64,000 nucleotides of DNA from contig NZ_JOHR01000001.1 of NCBI RefSeq assembly GCF_000719775.1, positions 620,001-684,000 on the forward strand, written 5' to 3'. The notes under the pieces are model-generated. The model had not been told where the DNA came from. It made no database searches and saw nothing but the letters and a program-made list of their open reading frames with translations. The translations under genes were made by a program, and so were the position numbers. This DNA is from Streptomyces sp. NRRL F-5135. Its GTDB lineage: Bacteria > Actinomycetota > Actinomycetes > Streptomycetales > Streptomycetaceae. Position 1 is the first letter of the stretch; the number at the start of each line of letters is the position of its first letter. Below are positions 26,246 to 34,506 of the stretch, one piece after another.

Positions 26246-28236
26246 GCGGGTTCTCCTTCGTCGTGTACGGCTGGGGCTCCGGAGGACACCCAGAACCGGA
26301 TGGACTCCACCAGCGCGACCAGCGCCACGGCGGCGGTGATCAGCGTCAGCTCCAGCGGGAGGCCGAATGCGCGCGTGGAGAGGGCGGCGAACACGATGAC
26401 CAGCAGCGTGCGGCCCTCGTGGCCGCCGAGGGCCCGGACGAGCCGGCGGGGCGGGGCGCCGGCGCCGCCGCGGATGCGGTACACCGTGTCGTAGTGATGG
26501 TAGGCGACCGCCGCCACCAGCCCGAACGCCGCCGGGAGAGCGCCGGGCACGTCGGCGCGGGCGGCGAGGACCAGGATCGTGCCGTACTCGGCCGCCCGGA
26601 AGACCGGGGGGATCAGCCAGTCGAGCGCGCCGCCCATCCGCCGGGCGACGGCCAGCCCCGAGGTCAGGACGTACACCACGCCACCGATGATGATCACGGG
26701 GCTGTCGAAGGGCGCGTACCCGGACGAGGGGGCCGTGAGCGGCGCGAGGGCGGCCGTGGCGAGGACCGTGGCGGCGCCGGCGACGGCGATCAGGAGGGGC
26801 AGCGGGCCGGGGAGCTTCCGGGCCGGGCGGCGCAGCACCCGTGCGACGGCCTCGGCGAGCGGTCCCGGGTCGGCGAGGTCGGCCAGCGCCCGCGCGGCGC
26901 GGTCGGTACGGGTGGCCTTGCGCGTCACCGAGCGCAGCACCCGCCCGGCCGTGGTGTAGCAGGCGGCGAAGGCGCAGCCGACGAGCAGCGCGTAGAAGAC
27001 GACGCGGGGCGTGGTCAGGGCGGTCAGCACGGCGATCATCGCCCAGCGCTCGCCGATCGGGAGCACGATCATCCGGCGTACCCACACCGTCCAGCCGACG
27101 CTGTCGAGCCGGGTGGAGAGCGCGGTGGTGGGGGTGCCGGTCACGGCCTTGCCGGAGGAGGTCGCGGCGGTGGCGTCGACGTGTGCCTCGTTGAAGGCGA
27201 AGTCGACGACGTGGCGGCAGGTCTGGAGGACCATCGCGGCCAGGGCGAGGGCCCAGACGTCGTCCCCGCCCCGGGCGGCACCGAGCGCGAGGCCCGCGTA
27301 GTACGCGTATTCCTTGGCGCGGTCGAAGGTCGCGTCCAGCCAGGCGCCCATCGTGGAGTACTGGAGCGAGTAGCGGGCGAGCTGGCCGTCGGTGCAGTCG
27401 AGCACGAACGAGAAGAGGAGCAGCACCCCGGCGGCGACATAGCCGCCCCGGGTGCCGGTGGCGGCGCAGCCCGCCGCTATCAGCGCGGTGAACAGCGACG
27501 CGGTGGTGACCTGGTTGGGGGTCAGGCCCCGGCGCGCGCACCAGCGCGCGAGGTAGCGGGAGTAGGGGCTGATGCAGAAGGTGGTGAAGAACCCGTCGCG
27601 CGCCTTCACGGCGGAGCGCAGGCGTACGGCCTCGTCGTCCACGGCGGCCACGGCCGTCTCGGCCTGTTCCCGGGCGTCGGGGCCGGCCGGTACGGCGGCG
27701 ACGAGCGAGCCCAGTTCGGGGCGGTGCACGGCGGTGCCGCCGGTGCCGAGGGCGGCGGCGACCCGGTCGGCGAGCGGGGCGGCCGGGGCGACGGCGGTGG
27801 CGGCCGGTCCTTCGGCCGGGGCCGCGGCCGGGGCGGCGGAGGGAACGTCGGTGCGGGCCGGCGCGGCGACGCCGGCCGCCGGGGCCCCGCCCGCCGTCCC
27901 CGGTGCGCTCGGGATACTCGCCGTTTCGCCCGGGCCGTCCGCGACAGACGCCAGGGCGCGCAGCAGCGCGGCGCGCGCCTCCGGCTTGGCGGTGAGCGCC
28001 CCGGGTACGGCGGCGGCCGGGAAGCGGGGGTCGGTCAGTGCCAGCCGCAGGGCGTGCAGGTGGCCGACGAAGCCGGCGTCGACCAGGGCGACGCGCTCGG
28101 CGGCGGGCGCCGAGGCGAGCAGGCTCCGGGCCTCGTCGGCGCCCGGCGCGGTACGTACGTCGAAACCCAGCGACCGCAGATGGCCTTCGAGCGGCGATCC
28201 GGGTACCGGGGAACCGGTGAGGATGGCGGTCGACAG
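26242..28236 (-). CDS. large CDP-alcohol phosphatidyltransferase with N-terminal domain and DUF5941-type C-terminus; apparent CTG start
   Basis: The frame encodes 664 residues. The N-terminus (STAILTGSPVPGSPLEGHLR) looks like a nucleotidyltransferase-related domain, followed by an Ala/Pro-rich linker (about 110-165). A CDP-alcohol transferase domain then has the full signature DCTDGQLAR, G, WLDATFD, and a membrane-rich C-terminal part follows. An in-frame TGA at 28245 limits the gene, and the only codon before STAILTG is CTG 28236. AAGGAG sits 9 nt before that codon. The next in-frame ATG/GTG starts (about 27729) would remove about 169 residues. It is the first gene of the exporter operon. 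Confidence 0.82.
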   Translation of the reverse strand: MSTAILTGSPVPGSPLEGHLRSLGFDVRTAPGADEARSLLASAPAAERVALVDAGFVGHLHALRLALTDPRFPAAAVPGALTAKPEARAALLRALASVADGPGETASIPSAPGTAGGAPAAGVAAPARTDVPSAAPAAAPAEGPAATAVAPAAPLADRVAAALGTGGTAVHRPELGSLVAAVPAGPDAREQAETAVAAVDDEAVRLRSAVKARDGFFTTFCISPYSRYLARWCARRGLTPNQVTTASLFTALIAAGCAATGTRGGYVAAGVLLLFSFVLDCTDGQLARYSLQYSTMGAWLDATFDRAKEYAYYAGLALGAARGGDDVWALALAAMVLQTCRHVVDFAFNEAHVDATAATSSGKAVTGTPTTALSTRLDSVGWTVWVRRMIVLPIGERWAMIAVLTALTTPRVVFYALLVGCAFAACYTTAGRVLRSVTRKATRTDRAARALADLADPGPLAEAVARVLRRPARKLPGPLPLLIAVAGAATVLATAALAPLTAPSSGYAPFDSPVIIIGGVVYVLTSGLAVARRMGGALDWLIPPVFRAAEYGTILVLAARADVPGALPAAFGLVAAVAYHHYDTVYRIRGGAGAPPRRLVRALGGHEGRTLLVIVFAALSTRAFGLPLELTLITAAVALVALVESIRFWVSSGAPAVHDEGEPA

Positions 28237-28530
28237 ACGAACTCACTCCTTGGCACTGACAGGGCGGGGCGCGCGAAGACGTGGCCCGGGAATCCGGACG
28301 GCGGCGTGTCGGCAGAGGCTATCGGATGAACAGAAGGCCTAGTTCACCGCCCGTTTACGCGGCCGACGCCCTGATCTGGGCGGGAGTGGTCCGCGCGGAG
28401 ATCATCATCGTCGATCGGTGACCCGCCCCACAAACCACGGGCGAGGTTCCGGCCGCCGGAACGTCGCGCCCGGGACTTCGCGGCGAGGTCGTCGTGACCG
28501 GTGGCGCCCGGGACCACGCGCGGGCGCCGT

Positions 28531-28536
28531 TAGGGT
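28531..28536 (+). promoter_or_regulatory. -10 element of a probable leaderless promoter (galE)
   Basis: TAGGGT ends 6 nt before the galE ATG at 28543; there is no purine-rich ribosome site at normal distance. Confidence 0.55.
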
Positions 28537-28542
28537 GGCGGG

Positions 28543-29535
28543 ATGACGTGGCTGATCACAGGCGGTGCGGGGTACATCGGGGCACATGTGGTGCGGTCCA
28601 TGACCGGGGCCGGGGAGCGCGTGGTCGTCCTCGACGACCTGTCGTCGGGACTCGCCGAGCGGCTGCCCGGGAGCGTTCCGCTGGTCCGGGGCTCGCTGGC
28701 GGACCGGGAGCTGGTGGACCGTACGCTCGCCGGCCACGGGGTCACCGGTGTGGTGCACCTCGCGGGCAAAAAGCAGGTCGGGGAGTCCGTCGAGCAGCCG
28801 CTGCGGTACTACCGGGAGAACGTGCACGGGCTCACCGTGCTGCTGGACGCGGTCGTCGCGGCGGGGGTGCGGCGCTTCCTCTTCTCCTCCTCCGCCGCCG
28901 TGTACGGGGTGCCCGATGTGCCGTTGATCACGGAGGGGACGCCGACCGTACCGATCAATCCGTACGGCGAGACGAAGCTCGCGGGCGAGTGGCTGGTACG
29001 GGCCACGGGCCGGGCACACGGGATCTCCACCGGATGTCTGCGCTACTTCAACGTGGCGGGGACCGCGCTGCCCGAGCTCTCCGACACCGGGGTGTTCAAC
29101 ATCATCCCGATGTACTTCGACCGGATCACCCGGGGCGAGGCACCACGGATCTTCGGGGACGACTACCCGACCCCGGACGGCACCTGCGTCCGTGACTACA
29201 TCCATGTCGCGGATCTCGCCGACGCCCACCTGACCGCCGCGCGCCGGCTGGCCGACCGGGACGCGGCCGGGGACCCGGGAGACCTCACGGTCAACATCGG
29301 CCGCGGTGAGGGTGTCTCGGTCCGGGAGCTGGCGGACCTGGTGGCCGATGTCACCGGTGACCGCACGCCGCCGGTGGTCGAGGGGCGTCGGCCGGGCGAC
29401 GCCGCGACGGCGGTGGCCGCGGTCGGCCTGATCGAACGGGAGCTGGGCTGGACCGCGAGCCGGGGCCTGCGCGAGATGGTCGAGTCCGCCTGGGAGGGCT
29501 GGCTGCTGTCCCACCCGGCGGCCGCGCGCCGCTGA
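28543..29535 (+). CDS. galE: UDP-glucose 4-epimerase
   Basis: The 330-residue short-chain dehydrogenase has the NAD motif GGAGYIG at residues 7-13, the SSSAAVYG block and the catalytic YGETK (YxxxK) near residue 148. DYIHVADLADAH is a GalE hallmark. It interconverts UDP-glucose and UDP-galactose. It lies divergently from the CDP-alcohol/glycosyltransferase operon and may supply its sugar donor. Confidence 0.92.
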   Translation: MTWLITGGAGYIGAHVVRSMTGAGERVVVLDDLSSGLAERLPGSVPLVRGSLADRELVDRTLAGHGVTGVVHLAGKKQVGESVEQPLRYYRENVHGLTVLLDAVVAAGVRRFLFSSSAAVYGVPDVPLITEGTPTVPINPYGETKLAGEWLVRATGRAHGISTGCLRYFNVAGTALPELSDTGVFNIIPMYFDRITRGEAPRIFGDDYPTPDGTCVRDYIHVADLADAHLTAARRLADRDAAGDPGDLTVNIGRGEGVSVRELADLVADVTGDRTPPVVEGRRPGDAATAVAAVGLIERELGWTASRGLREMVESAWEGWLLSHPAAARR

Positions 29536-29736
29536 GGCTCCGCCGCGTCGACGACCGTACGACCGGTCGCAGGGCCGTACGGCTGCCCCCCAAGCGCCTG
29601 ACCTGCGTTTCATTTCCGCAGGTCAGAGCATATGACAACGGTGTTCAGTGCCGTGTTGCCGGATACCCCCCACCCGTAGTTCACTGACGTCGTCGGCAGA
29701 TCGTCGAGAGCGTCGGAACGACCGGGAGGCGTCCAC

Positions 29737-30675
29737 ATGGGGGCAGGCCACAGTCACGGGCACACGCACGGCGGACCACCGATGGGAACCACGACCGCGG
29801 CCTACCGGGGGCGGCTGCGCGTCGCGCTCGCGATCACACTGTCGGTGATGGTGGTGGAGATCGTCGGCAGTGTGGCCGCCGGTTCCCTCGCACTGTTCGC
29901 GGACGCGGCGCACATGGCGACGGACGCCGTGGGGCTCGGGATGGCCCTGCTCGCCATCCACTTCGCGAACCGCCCGGCGACCGCCAACCGCACCTTCGGT
30001 TATGCCCGCGCGGAGATCCTGGCCGCGCTGGCCAACTGTGTGCTGCTGCTCGGCGTCGGGGGCTTCCTGTTGTACGAGGCCCTCGAGCGCTTCGTCACGC
30101 CGTCCGAGACCCGCGGCGGCCTGGCGCTCATCGTGGCGTTCGTCGGCATGGTCGCGAACCTGGTCTCCCTCTCGCTGCTCGTACGGGGCCAGAAGGACAG
30201 CCTCAATGTGCGCGGGGCGTATCTGGAGGTCCTCGCGGACACCCTCGGCTCGCTCACCGTCCTGGTCTCGTCCGGGATCGTACTGCTCACGGGCTGGCAG
30301 CAGGCCGACCCGATCGCGGGCCTGCTGATCGGCCTGATGATCGTGCCGCGCACGGTCAAGCTGCTGCGGGAGACGTTGAACGTCCTGCTGGAGGCGGCGC
30401 CCAAGGGCGTGGACATGGGCGAGGTACGGGCCCACATGCTCGCGCTGCCCGGCGTCGCGGACGTCCACGACCTCCACGCCTGGACGATCACCTCCGGGCT
30501 CCCGGTGCTCTCGGCCCACGTGGTGGTGGACCAGGACGCGCTGGACACGGAGGGGCACGAGAAGATGCTGCACGACCTCCAGGGCTGTCTCGGTCACCAC
30601 TTCGACGTCGAACACTGCACCTTCCAGCTGGAGCCCCGGGGCCACGCGGCGCACGAGGCGAAGCTCTGCCACTGA
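29737..30675 (+). CDS. cation diffusion facilitator family metal exporter (CzcD/ZitB type)
   Basis: The 312-residue protein begins with a His-rich tail (HSHGHTHGG), then six hydrophobic helices and a cytoplasmic C-terminal domain (VHDLHAWTITSG) typical of CDF zinc/cadmium/cobalt exporters. The helix 2 metal site reads DAAHMATD. In the helix 5 site the usual His is Glu (EVLAD), which may shift metal preference. ATG 29737 is about 40 nt after a GGGAGG-like stretch; a rightward terminator follows. Confidence 0.92.
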   Translation: MGAGHSHGHTHGGPPMGTTTAAYRGRLRVALAITLSVMVVEIVGSVAAGSLALFADAAHMATDAVGLGMALLAIHFANRPATANRTFGYARAEILAALANCVLLLGVGGFLLYEALERFVTPSETRGGLALIVAFVGMVANLVSLSLLVRGQKDSLNVRGAYLEVLADTLGSLTVLVSSGIVLLTGWQQADPIAGLLIGLMIVPRTVKLLRETLNVLLEAAPKGVDMGEVRAHMLALPGVADVHDLHAWTITSGLPVLSAHVVVDQDALDTEGHEKMLHDLQGCLGHHFDVEHCTFQLEPRGHAAHEAKLCH

Positions 30676-30692
30676 CGGCCGCCGGCGGACCA

Positions 30693-30736
30693 CCGGATCG
30701 GGACGGGACCCGCCGACGACCCCCGTCCCGATCCGG
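30693..30736 (+). terminator. terminator of the CDF exporter gene
   Basis: A perfect 15-bp stem (CCGGATCGGGACGGG with CCCGTCCCGATCCGG) with a 14-nt loop starts 18 nt after the stop codon. Confidence 0.85.
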
Positions 30737-30881
30737 CGCACCCCCGTCCTGACCTGGCGGGAGCGGGCGCGGACGACACCCACGGGCGGTGACGAGAACG
30801 GACATGCCCACCCGCCCGAGGTGCGAGGACCGGGTCCCCGTGGGGCAGACTTGGGTGCCAGGCCCGAAGCGAAGGATGGCT

Positions 30882-31484
30882 ATGCCGACCACACCAGTCA
30901 CGACGGCGAGCACGGCGAGCGACGCGTCGAGCGGCACCCGAGAACCGATTCTGCTGGAGCTCGTCGACGAGAGCGGCAACACCGTCGGCACCGCCGAGAA
31001 GCTCGCGGCGCACCAGGCGCCGGGACAGCTGCACCGGGCGTTCTCCGTGTTCCTCTTCGACGAGCAGGGGCGGCTGCTGATCCAGCGCCGCGCCCTGGGC
31101 AAGTACCACTCTCCGGGGGTGTGGTCGAACACCTGCTGTGGTCATCCGTACCCCGGCGAGTCGCCGTTCGCCGCGGCGGCCCGCCGGACGTACGAGGAAC
31201 TGGGCGTCTCGCCCACGCTCCTCGCCGAGGCCGGCACGGTGCGCTACAACCACCCCGACCCGCACTCCGGACTGGTCGAACAGGAGTACAACCACCTGTT
31301 CGTCGGGCTGGCGCAGGCGGCGCCCCGGCCCGATCCGGAGGAGGTCGGCGAGACCGCGTTCGTGAGCCCGGCGGAACTGGCCGAGCGGCATGCCGCGGCG
31401 CCGTTCTCGGCGTGGTTCATGACCGTCCTGGACGCGGCGCGCCCGGCGATCAGGGAGCTCACGGGGTCCGCCGGGGGCTGGTGA
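30882..31484 (+). CDS. idi: isopentenyl-diphosphate delta-isomerase, type I
   Basis: The 200-residue Nudix-fold protein has the active-site cysteine in WSNTCCGHPYPGE, the Nudix-like AAARRTYEELG and the catalytic glutamate in LVEQEYNHLFVG. It interconverts IPP and DMAPP for isoprenoid synthesis, including the hopanoids made about 10 kb away. I chose ATG 30882 with GAAGGA five bases upstream; ATG 30876 is too close to the ribosome site. Its last 26 nt overlap the 3' end of the convergent gene. Confidence 0.95.
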   Translation: MPTTPVTTASTASDASSGTREPILLELVDESGNTVGTAEKLAAHQAPGQLHRAFSVFLFDEQGRLLIQRRALGKYHSPGVWSNTCCGHPYPGESPFAAAARRTYEELGVSPTLLAEAGTVRYNHPDPHSGLVEQEYNHLFVGLAQAAPRPDPEEVGETAFVSPAELAERHAAAPFSAWFMTVLDAARPAIRELTGSAGGW

Positions 31485-32205
31485 CGCCGCCCCACGACGG
31501 CGCGTCGTGGTCTCGTGGGTCACGCTCTCGCAGGTCGTCCCGCGCGTCACGCTCCTGCGGGCGGAGACCTCGTGGGGTACGGGCCGGTACGGGCTGGGGC
31601 GGCGGTACGGCGCGAGGGGGCGCGTCGTGCGACGCGGCGGCGCGGGCCCGGGGCCGGGCCGACGGGGCCTCGCCGGTCGGCGCCTGCGCTCCGGTCGTGC
31701 GCGACGGTGTCCCGACGGGCCCGGGTACCGTGGCCGACGGCTCGAAGGGCAGGATCGCCCGGACGGCCTTTCCGCCGTCCGCGGTGCGCTCGATGTCGAA
31801 GCCGCCGCCGGCCTCTTGGGTGATCTCCCGTACGAGCAGCAGCCCGCGGCCGCCCGTGCGCTCCGGGTCGGCCTCCAGGACCGTGGGCCGGTAGGGATGG
31901 CGGTCCTCGACACAGACCCGTAACCACCCCGCGCCGACCCCCACTTCGACGGCGATCTCCGGTGACACCACGGCGGCGTGCCGGACGGCGTTGGTGACCA
32001 GTTCGGAGAGGATCAGCAGCAGGGCCCCCACGACCGCCTCCCCGGCGGGCACGCGCCGCCGCTCCAGCAGGTCCCGCACCGCGCGTCTGGTCCTCGGTAC
32101 GGAGACGTCGACGGCGGGCGCTGTGAACCGCCAGACCCCTTCGTACGGCAGCGGCGCCGGGCCCGGAACACTCCCGCGGCTCTCCCTCTGCGGCCCCATC
32201 CTCAT
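31459..32205 (-). CDS. ATP-binding protein of the RsbW/anti-sigma kinase-like family with disordered tail
   Basis: The 248-residue protein has a GHKL (HATPase_c_2) domain at about residues 30-155, with the N-box ELVTNAVRHA and a G2-like GGRGLLLVREI. The G1 position reads VEDRHP in place of the usual DxGxG, so nucleotide binding may be altered. The last ~95 residues are Pro/Arg/Ala-rich and probably disordered. Streptomycetes have many such proteins, some acting as anti-sigma factors; no partner gene is adjacent. Starts at 32205 and 32199 are both possible. Its 3' end overlaps that of idi by 26 nt. Confidence 0.85.
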   Translation of the reverse strand: MRMGPQRESRGSVPGPAPLPYEGVWRFTAPAVDVSVPRTRRAVRDLLERRRVPAGEAVVGALLLILSELVTNAVRHAAVVSPEIAVEVGVGAGWLRVCVEDRHPYRPTVLEADPERTGGRGLLLVREITQEAGGGFDIERTADGGKAVRAILPFEPSATVPGPVGTPSRTTGAQAPTGEAPSARPRARAAASHDAPPRAVPPPQPVPARTPRGLRPQERDARDDLRERDPRDHDAPSWGGVTSPRRTP

Positions 32206-32284
32206 CCCCTCGATCCCCTCGGTTCGGCCGGTGCGGACGATGTCGCGCCTCGTCCGTCAGGGACCGAGTCTTGGGATCCGCCGG

Positions 32285-32313
32285 GCTCTACTCAATTACT
32301 GAACAGAAGTCAA
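32285..32313 (-). promoter_or_regulatory. possible promoter of the RsbW-like gene
   Basis: On the minus strand TTGACT (32313-32308) and TAGAGC (32290-32285) are separated by 17 nt, in an unusually AT-rich stretch. The -10 lacks its final T, so this is tentative. Confidence 0.35.
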
Positions 32314-32439
32314 TGGTTATTGGTGGAGTGCGACCGGAAGTGCACGCAGATGATGACAAGTTGTTCGACCTTGACCTTTTAATGATGGTTTTGGAGCAGG
32401 TGCACATGCCTCCGGGATACCAGCGCATCTTCCGGCGGA

Positions 32440-32445
32440 TAGCAT
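32440..32445 (+). promoter_or_regulatory. -10 element of a probable leaderless promoter (enoyl-CoA hydratase-like gene)
   Basis: TAGCAT ends 7 nt before the ATG at 32453; no ribosome site is present. Confidence 0.5.
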
Positions 32446-32452
32446 CCCGCGC

Positions 32453-33238
32453 ATGGAGCCCCAGCTGCCGCACACCGTGGCCGACGGCGTCGCGACCGTG
32501 GTCATACACCGTCCCGACAAGCGCAACGCGATGACCCCGTCGATGTGGCGCCAACTGCCCCCGCTGCTGGCGCGTCTGGCGGCCGATCCCGCCGTCCGGG
32601 TCCTGGTCCTGACCGGTGCGGGCGACACCTTCTGCGCCGGGGCCGACATCTCCTCGCTGCGGGATCCGGACGAGGACACGCGGGCGCCCGTGGTCGCGGC
32701 GGAAGAGGCACTGGCCGCCTTCCCCAAGCCGACGCTCGCCGCCGTGCGCGGCTACTGCGTGGGCGGCGGCTGCCAGTTGGCGGTCGCCTGCGACCTGCGG
32801 TTCGCGGAGGAGGGAGCGTGGTTCGGCATCACTCCGGCGCGCCTGGGCATCGCCTACCCGGCGTCGTCCACCCGCCGGCTGGTCTCGCTGGTGGGGCCGT
32901 CGAGCGCCTCTTACCTGCTGTACTCCGCCGAGTTGATCGGTACGGAGCGCGCCCTGCGCACCGGACTGGTCGACGAGGTACTGCCCGCGGGCGGACTCGG
33001 CGAGCGTGTCGCGGAGTTCACCCGCGTCCTGGTCGCCCGGTCGGGGCTGACCCAGGCCGCGGCCAAGGAGTCCGTGTCGGGCCGCACCGGCCGCGACGCC
33101 CACTGGGCCCGGCAGGCGCGCGACAGCGGGGAGACGGCGGAGGGAGTCGCCGCCTTCCTGGAGCGCCGCGAGCCGCACTTCACCTGGACCGCCCCGGGGG
33201 CCGCGGACGGGTCCGCCCACGAGGGGGACGAACGATGA
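32453..33238 (+). CDS. enoyl-CoA hydratase/isomerase-family protein
   Basis: The 261-residue crotonase-fold protein has the two oxyanion-hole segments (GAGDTFCAGADISSL and YCVGGGCQLAVACDLRFA). Where hydratases usually carry a catalytic Glu in a PE motif, this protein reads ITPARLG, and the following GxGG segment is PASST. It may therefore be an isomerase, hydrolase or another CoA-ester enzyme. The gene seems leaderless and ends 64 nt before the SCO6745-family gene. Confidence 0.85.
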   Translation: MEPQLPHTVADGVATVVIHRPDKRNAMTPSMWRQLPPLLARLAADPAVRVLVLTGAGDTFCAGADISSLRDPDEDTRAPVVAAEEALAAFPKPTLAAVRGYCVGGGCQLAVACDLRFAEEGAWFGITPARLGIAYPASSTRRLVSLVGPSSASYLLYSAELIGTERALRTGLVDEVLPAGGLGERVAEFTRVLVARSGLTQAAAKESVSGRTGRDAHWARQARDSGETAEGVAAFLERREPHFTWTAPGAADGSAHEGDER

Positions 33239-33276
33239 ACCGGGCCCACTCATGGCCTGGATCCGCCGCTCGTTCG

Positions 33277-33292
33277 TACCGACCAGTCGGTA
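33277..33292. promoter_or_regulatory. TetR-type palindrome upstream of the SCO6745-family gene
   Basis: TACCGAC-CA-GTCGGTA is a perfect 7-bp inverted repeat. It sits just upstream of, and touches, the putative -10 TAACGT, so a bound repressor would block RNA polymerase. Confidence 0.65.
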
Positions 33293-33296
33293 ACGT
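33291..33296 (+). promoter_or_regulatory. -10 element of a probable leaderless promoter (SCO6745-family gene)
   Basis: TAACGT ends 6 nt before the ATG at 33303 and overlaps the right arm of the palindrome by two bases. Confidence 0.5.
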
Positions 33297-33302
33297 AATG
33301 CC

Positions 33303-34166
33303 ATGACCACTCTGCCCGAGCACGCCGTGCGACGCTGTTACTCCGTCGTCAACCCCATTCACTCGACCGTCTACTTCTCCCCCGAGATCGGCCGCGAGTT
33401 CGCCGCCGCCGGACTCGACGCCCCGGCCGCCGTCTACTTCGCGAACCGTGCCGCACCGCTGGGCCGGGTCGGCGCGGGAGCCGTCACCGCGACCTTCTAC
33501 AACTTCAAGCACGACCTCGTGGCGCTCCACGTCCCCCGGATATGGGAGACCCTCTCACCGGAGGAGGCCCTCGGCGTACGGCTGCGCGCGGTCGACTCGC
33601 TGCTGCGGCGGCTGCTCGGCGAGGACGTACTGGGCTCCAAGGAACTGGCCGAGGCGGCGGAGCTGGCGCTGCGGGCCGCCGAGGCGTGCGCCCGCCCGGC
33701 CCGCCCGCTGTACGCCGCCAACGCGGACCTGCCGGTCCCGCGGGAGCCGCACCTGGCGTTCTGGCACGCCGCGACGCTGCTGCGCGAGCACCGGGGCGAC
33801 GGCCACCTGATGGCGTTGACGACGGCCGGGCTCGGCCCGCTGGAGGCGCTGGTCAGCCACACGGCGAGCAGTCAGGGGGCGGCGGCCGGGTGGGTCCGCT
33901 CCAGCCGGGGCTGGAGCGAGGAGGAGTGGGCGGCGGCCCAGGGACGGCTGCGGGACCGCGGGCTGCTGGACGACGCGGGCGGGCTGACGGCGTCGGGCGA
34001 GAAGCTGCGCGCCGATCTGGAGGACGAGACCGACCGGCTGGACGCGGCGCCCTATGAGCACCTGGGGGCGGCGGGAGTGGCCCGGCTGACCGAGCTGGCC
34101 GCCGGGCTCACCGCGGCGGCGCGGGCGGCGGGGGCGTTCCCCGCGCAGATCTTCGCCAAGCGCTGA
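33303..34166 (+). CDS. SCO6745-family protein of unknown function
   Basis: The 287-residue protein matches the streptomycete SCO6745-family pattern: RCYSVVNPIHSTVYFSPE at the N-terminus, then PLGRVGAGAVTATFYNFKHDLV, and a C-terminal winged-helix-like half (GWSEEEWAAAQGRLRDRGLLDDAGGLTASG). It probably binds DNA or a ligand; no catalytic motif is evident. A palindrome at its promoter suggests control by a TetR-type regulator that is not nearby. Confidence 0.85.
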   Translation: MTTLPEHAVRRCYSVVNPIHSTVYFSPEIGREFAAAGLDAPAAVYFANRAAPLGRVGAGAVTATFYNFKHDLVALHVPRIWETLSPEEALGVRLRAVDSLLRRLLGEDVLGSKELAEAAELALRAAEACARPARPLYAANADLPVPREPHLAFWHAATLLREHRGDGHLMALTTAGLGPLEALVSHTASSQGAAAGWVRSSRGWSEEEWAAAQGRLRDRGLLDDAGGLTASGEKLRADLEDETDRLDAAPYEHLGAAGVARLTELAAGLTAAARAAGAFPAQIFAKR

Positions 34167-34369
34167 CCGACCGGGCCGGGTACCGGGCCGCGCGGTGTTT
34201 ACGACCCGTACGACCGGATACCCGCTTCTCCACAGGTGGTGAGGCCACGGTCCCACCCACCGTACGAAGGACGCTCACGGCGCGTGCCCCGCACGCAGGC
34301 GACGGCCCGTGCGCGGTGTGCGCGGGCGTCCACGTGGCCGACCCGGAGCCACCTGGAAAGGAGGCCGAC

Positions 34370-34483
34370 GTGTTCCGTGCCATCGCCGATGTGCTGCGCG
34401 CCATCGGTTCCACGCTCGCGTCCGTGGTGACGCTTCCCTTCCGCGCGCTCGCCCGCCTCTTCGGCGGCGCCGCGCACGGCTGA
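34370..34483 (+). CDS. LPFR-motif small protein (37 residues)
   Basis: GTG 34370 follows an excellent AAGGAGG with a 5-nt gap and opens a 37-codon frame ending at TGA 34481. The peptide is amphipathic to hydrophobic (ADVLRAIGSTLASVV) and contains LPFRALARLFGG, the LPFR motif of a recognised family of tiny streptomycete proteins. A membrane association is likely; function is unknown. A strong terminator follows, so it has its own transcript. Confidence 0.85.
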   Translation: MFRAIADVLRAIGSTLASVVTLPFRALARLFGGAAHG

Positions 34484-34506
34484 TCCCCACGCGAAGCGCC
34501 GAGCGT

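Noticed and set aside
25496-28246. 916-codon minus-strand frame starting at GTG 28246
   Set aside because: Only its last 249 codons are the nucleotidyltransferase. The rest is an Arg-rich shadow of the CDP-alcohol transferase gene in another frame.
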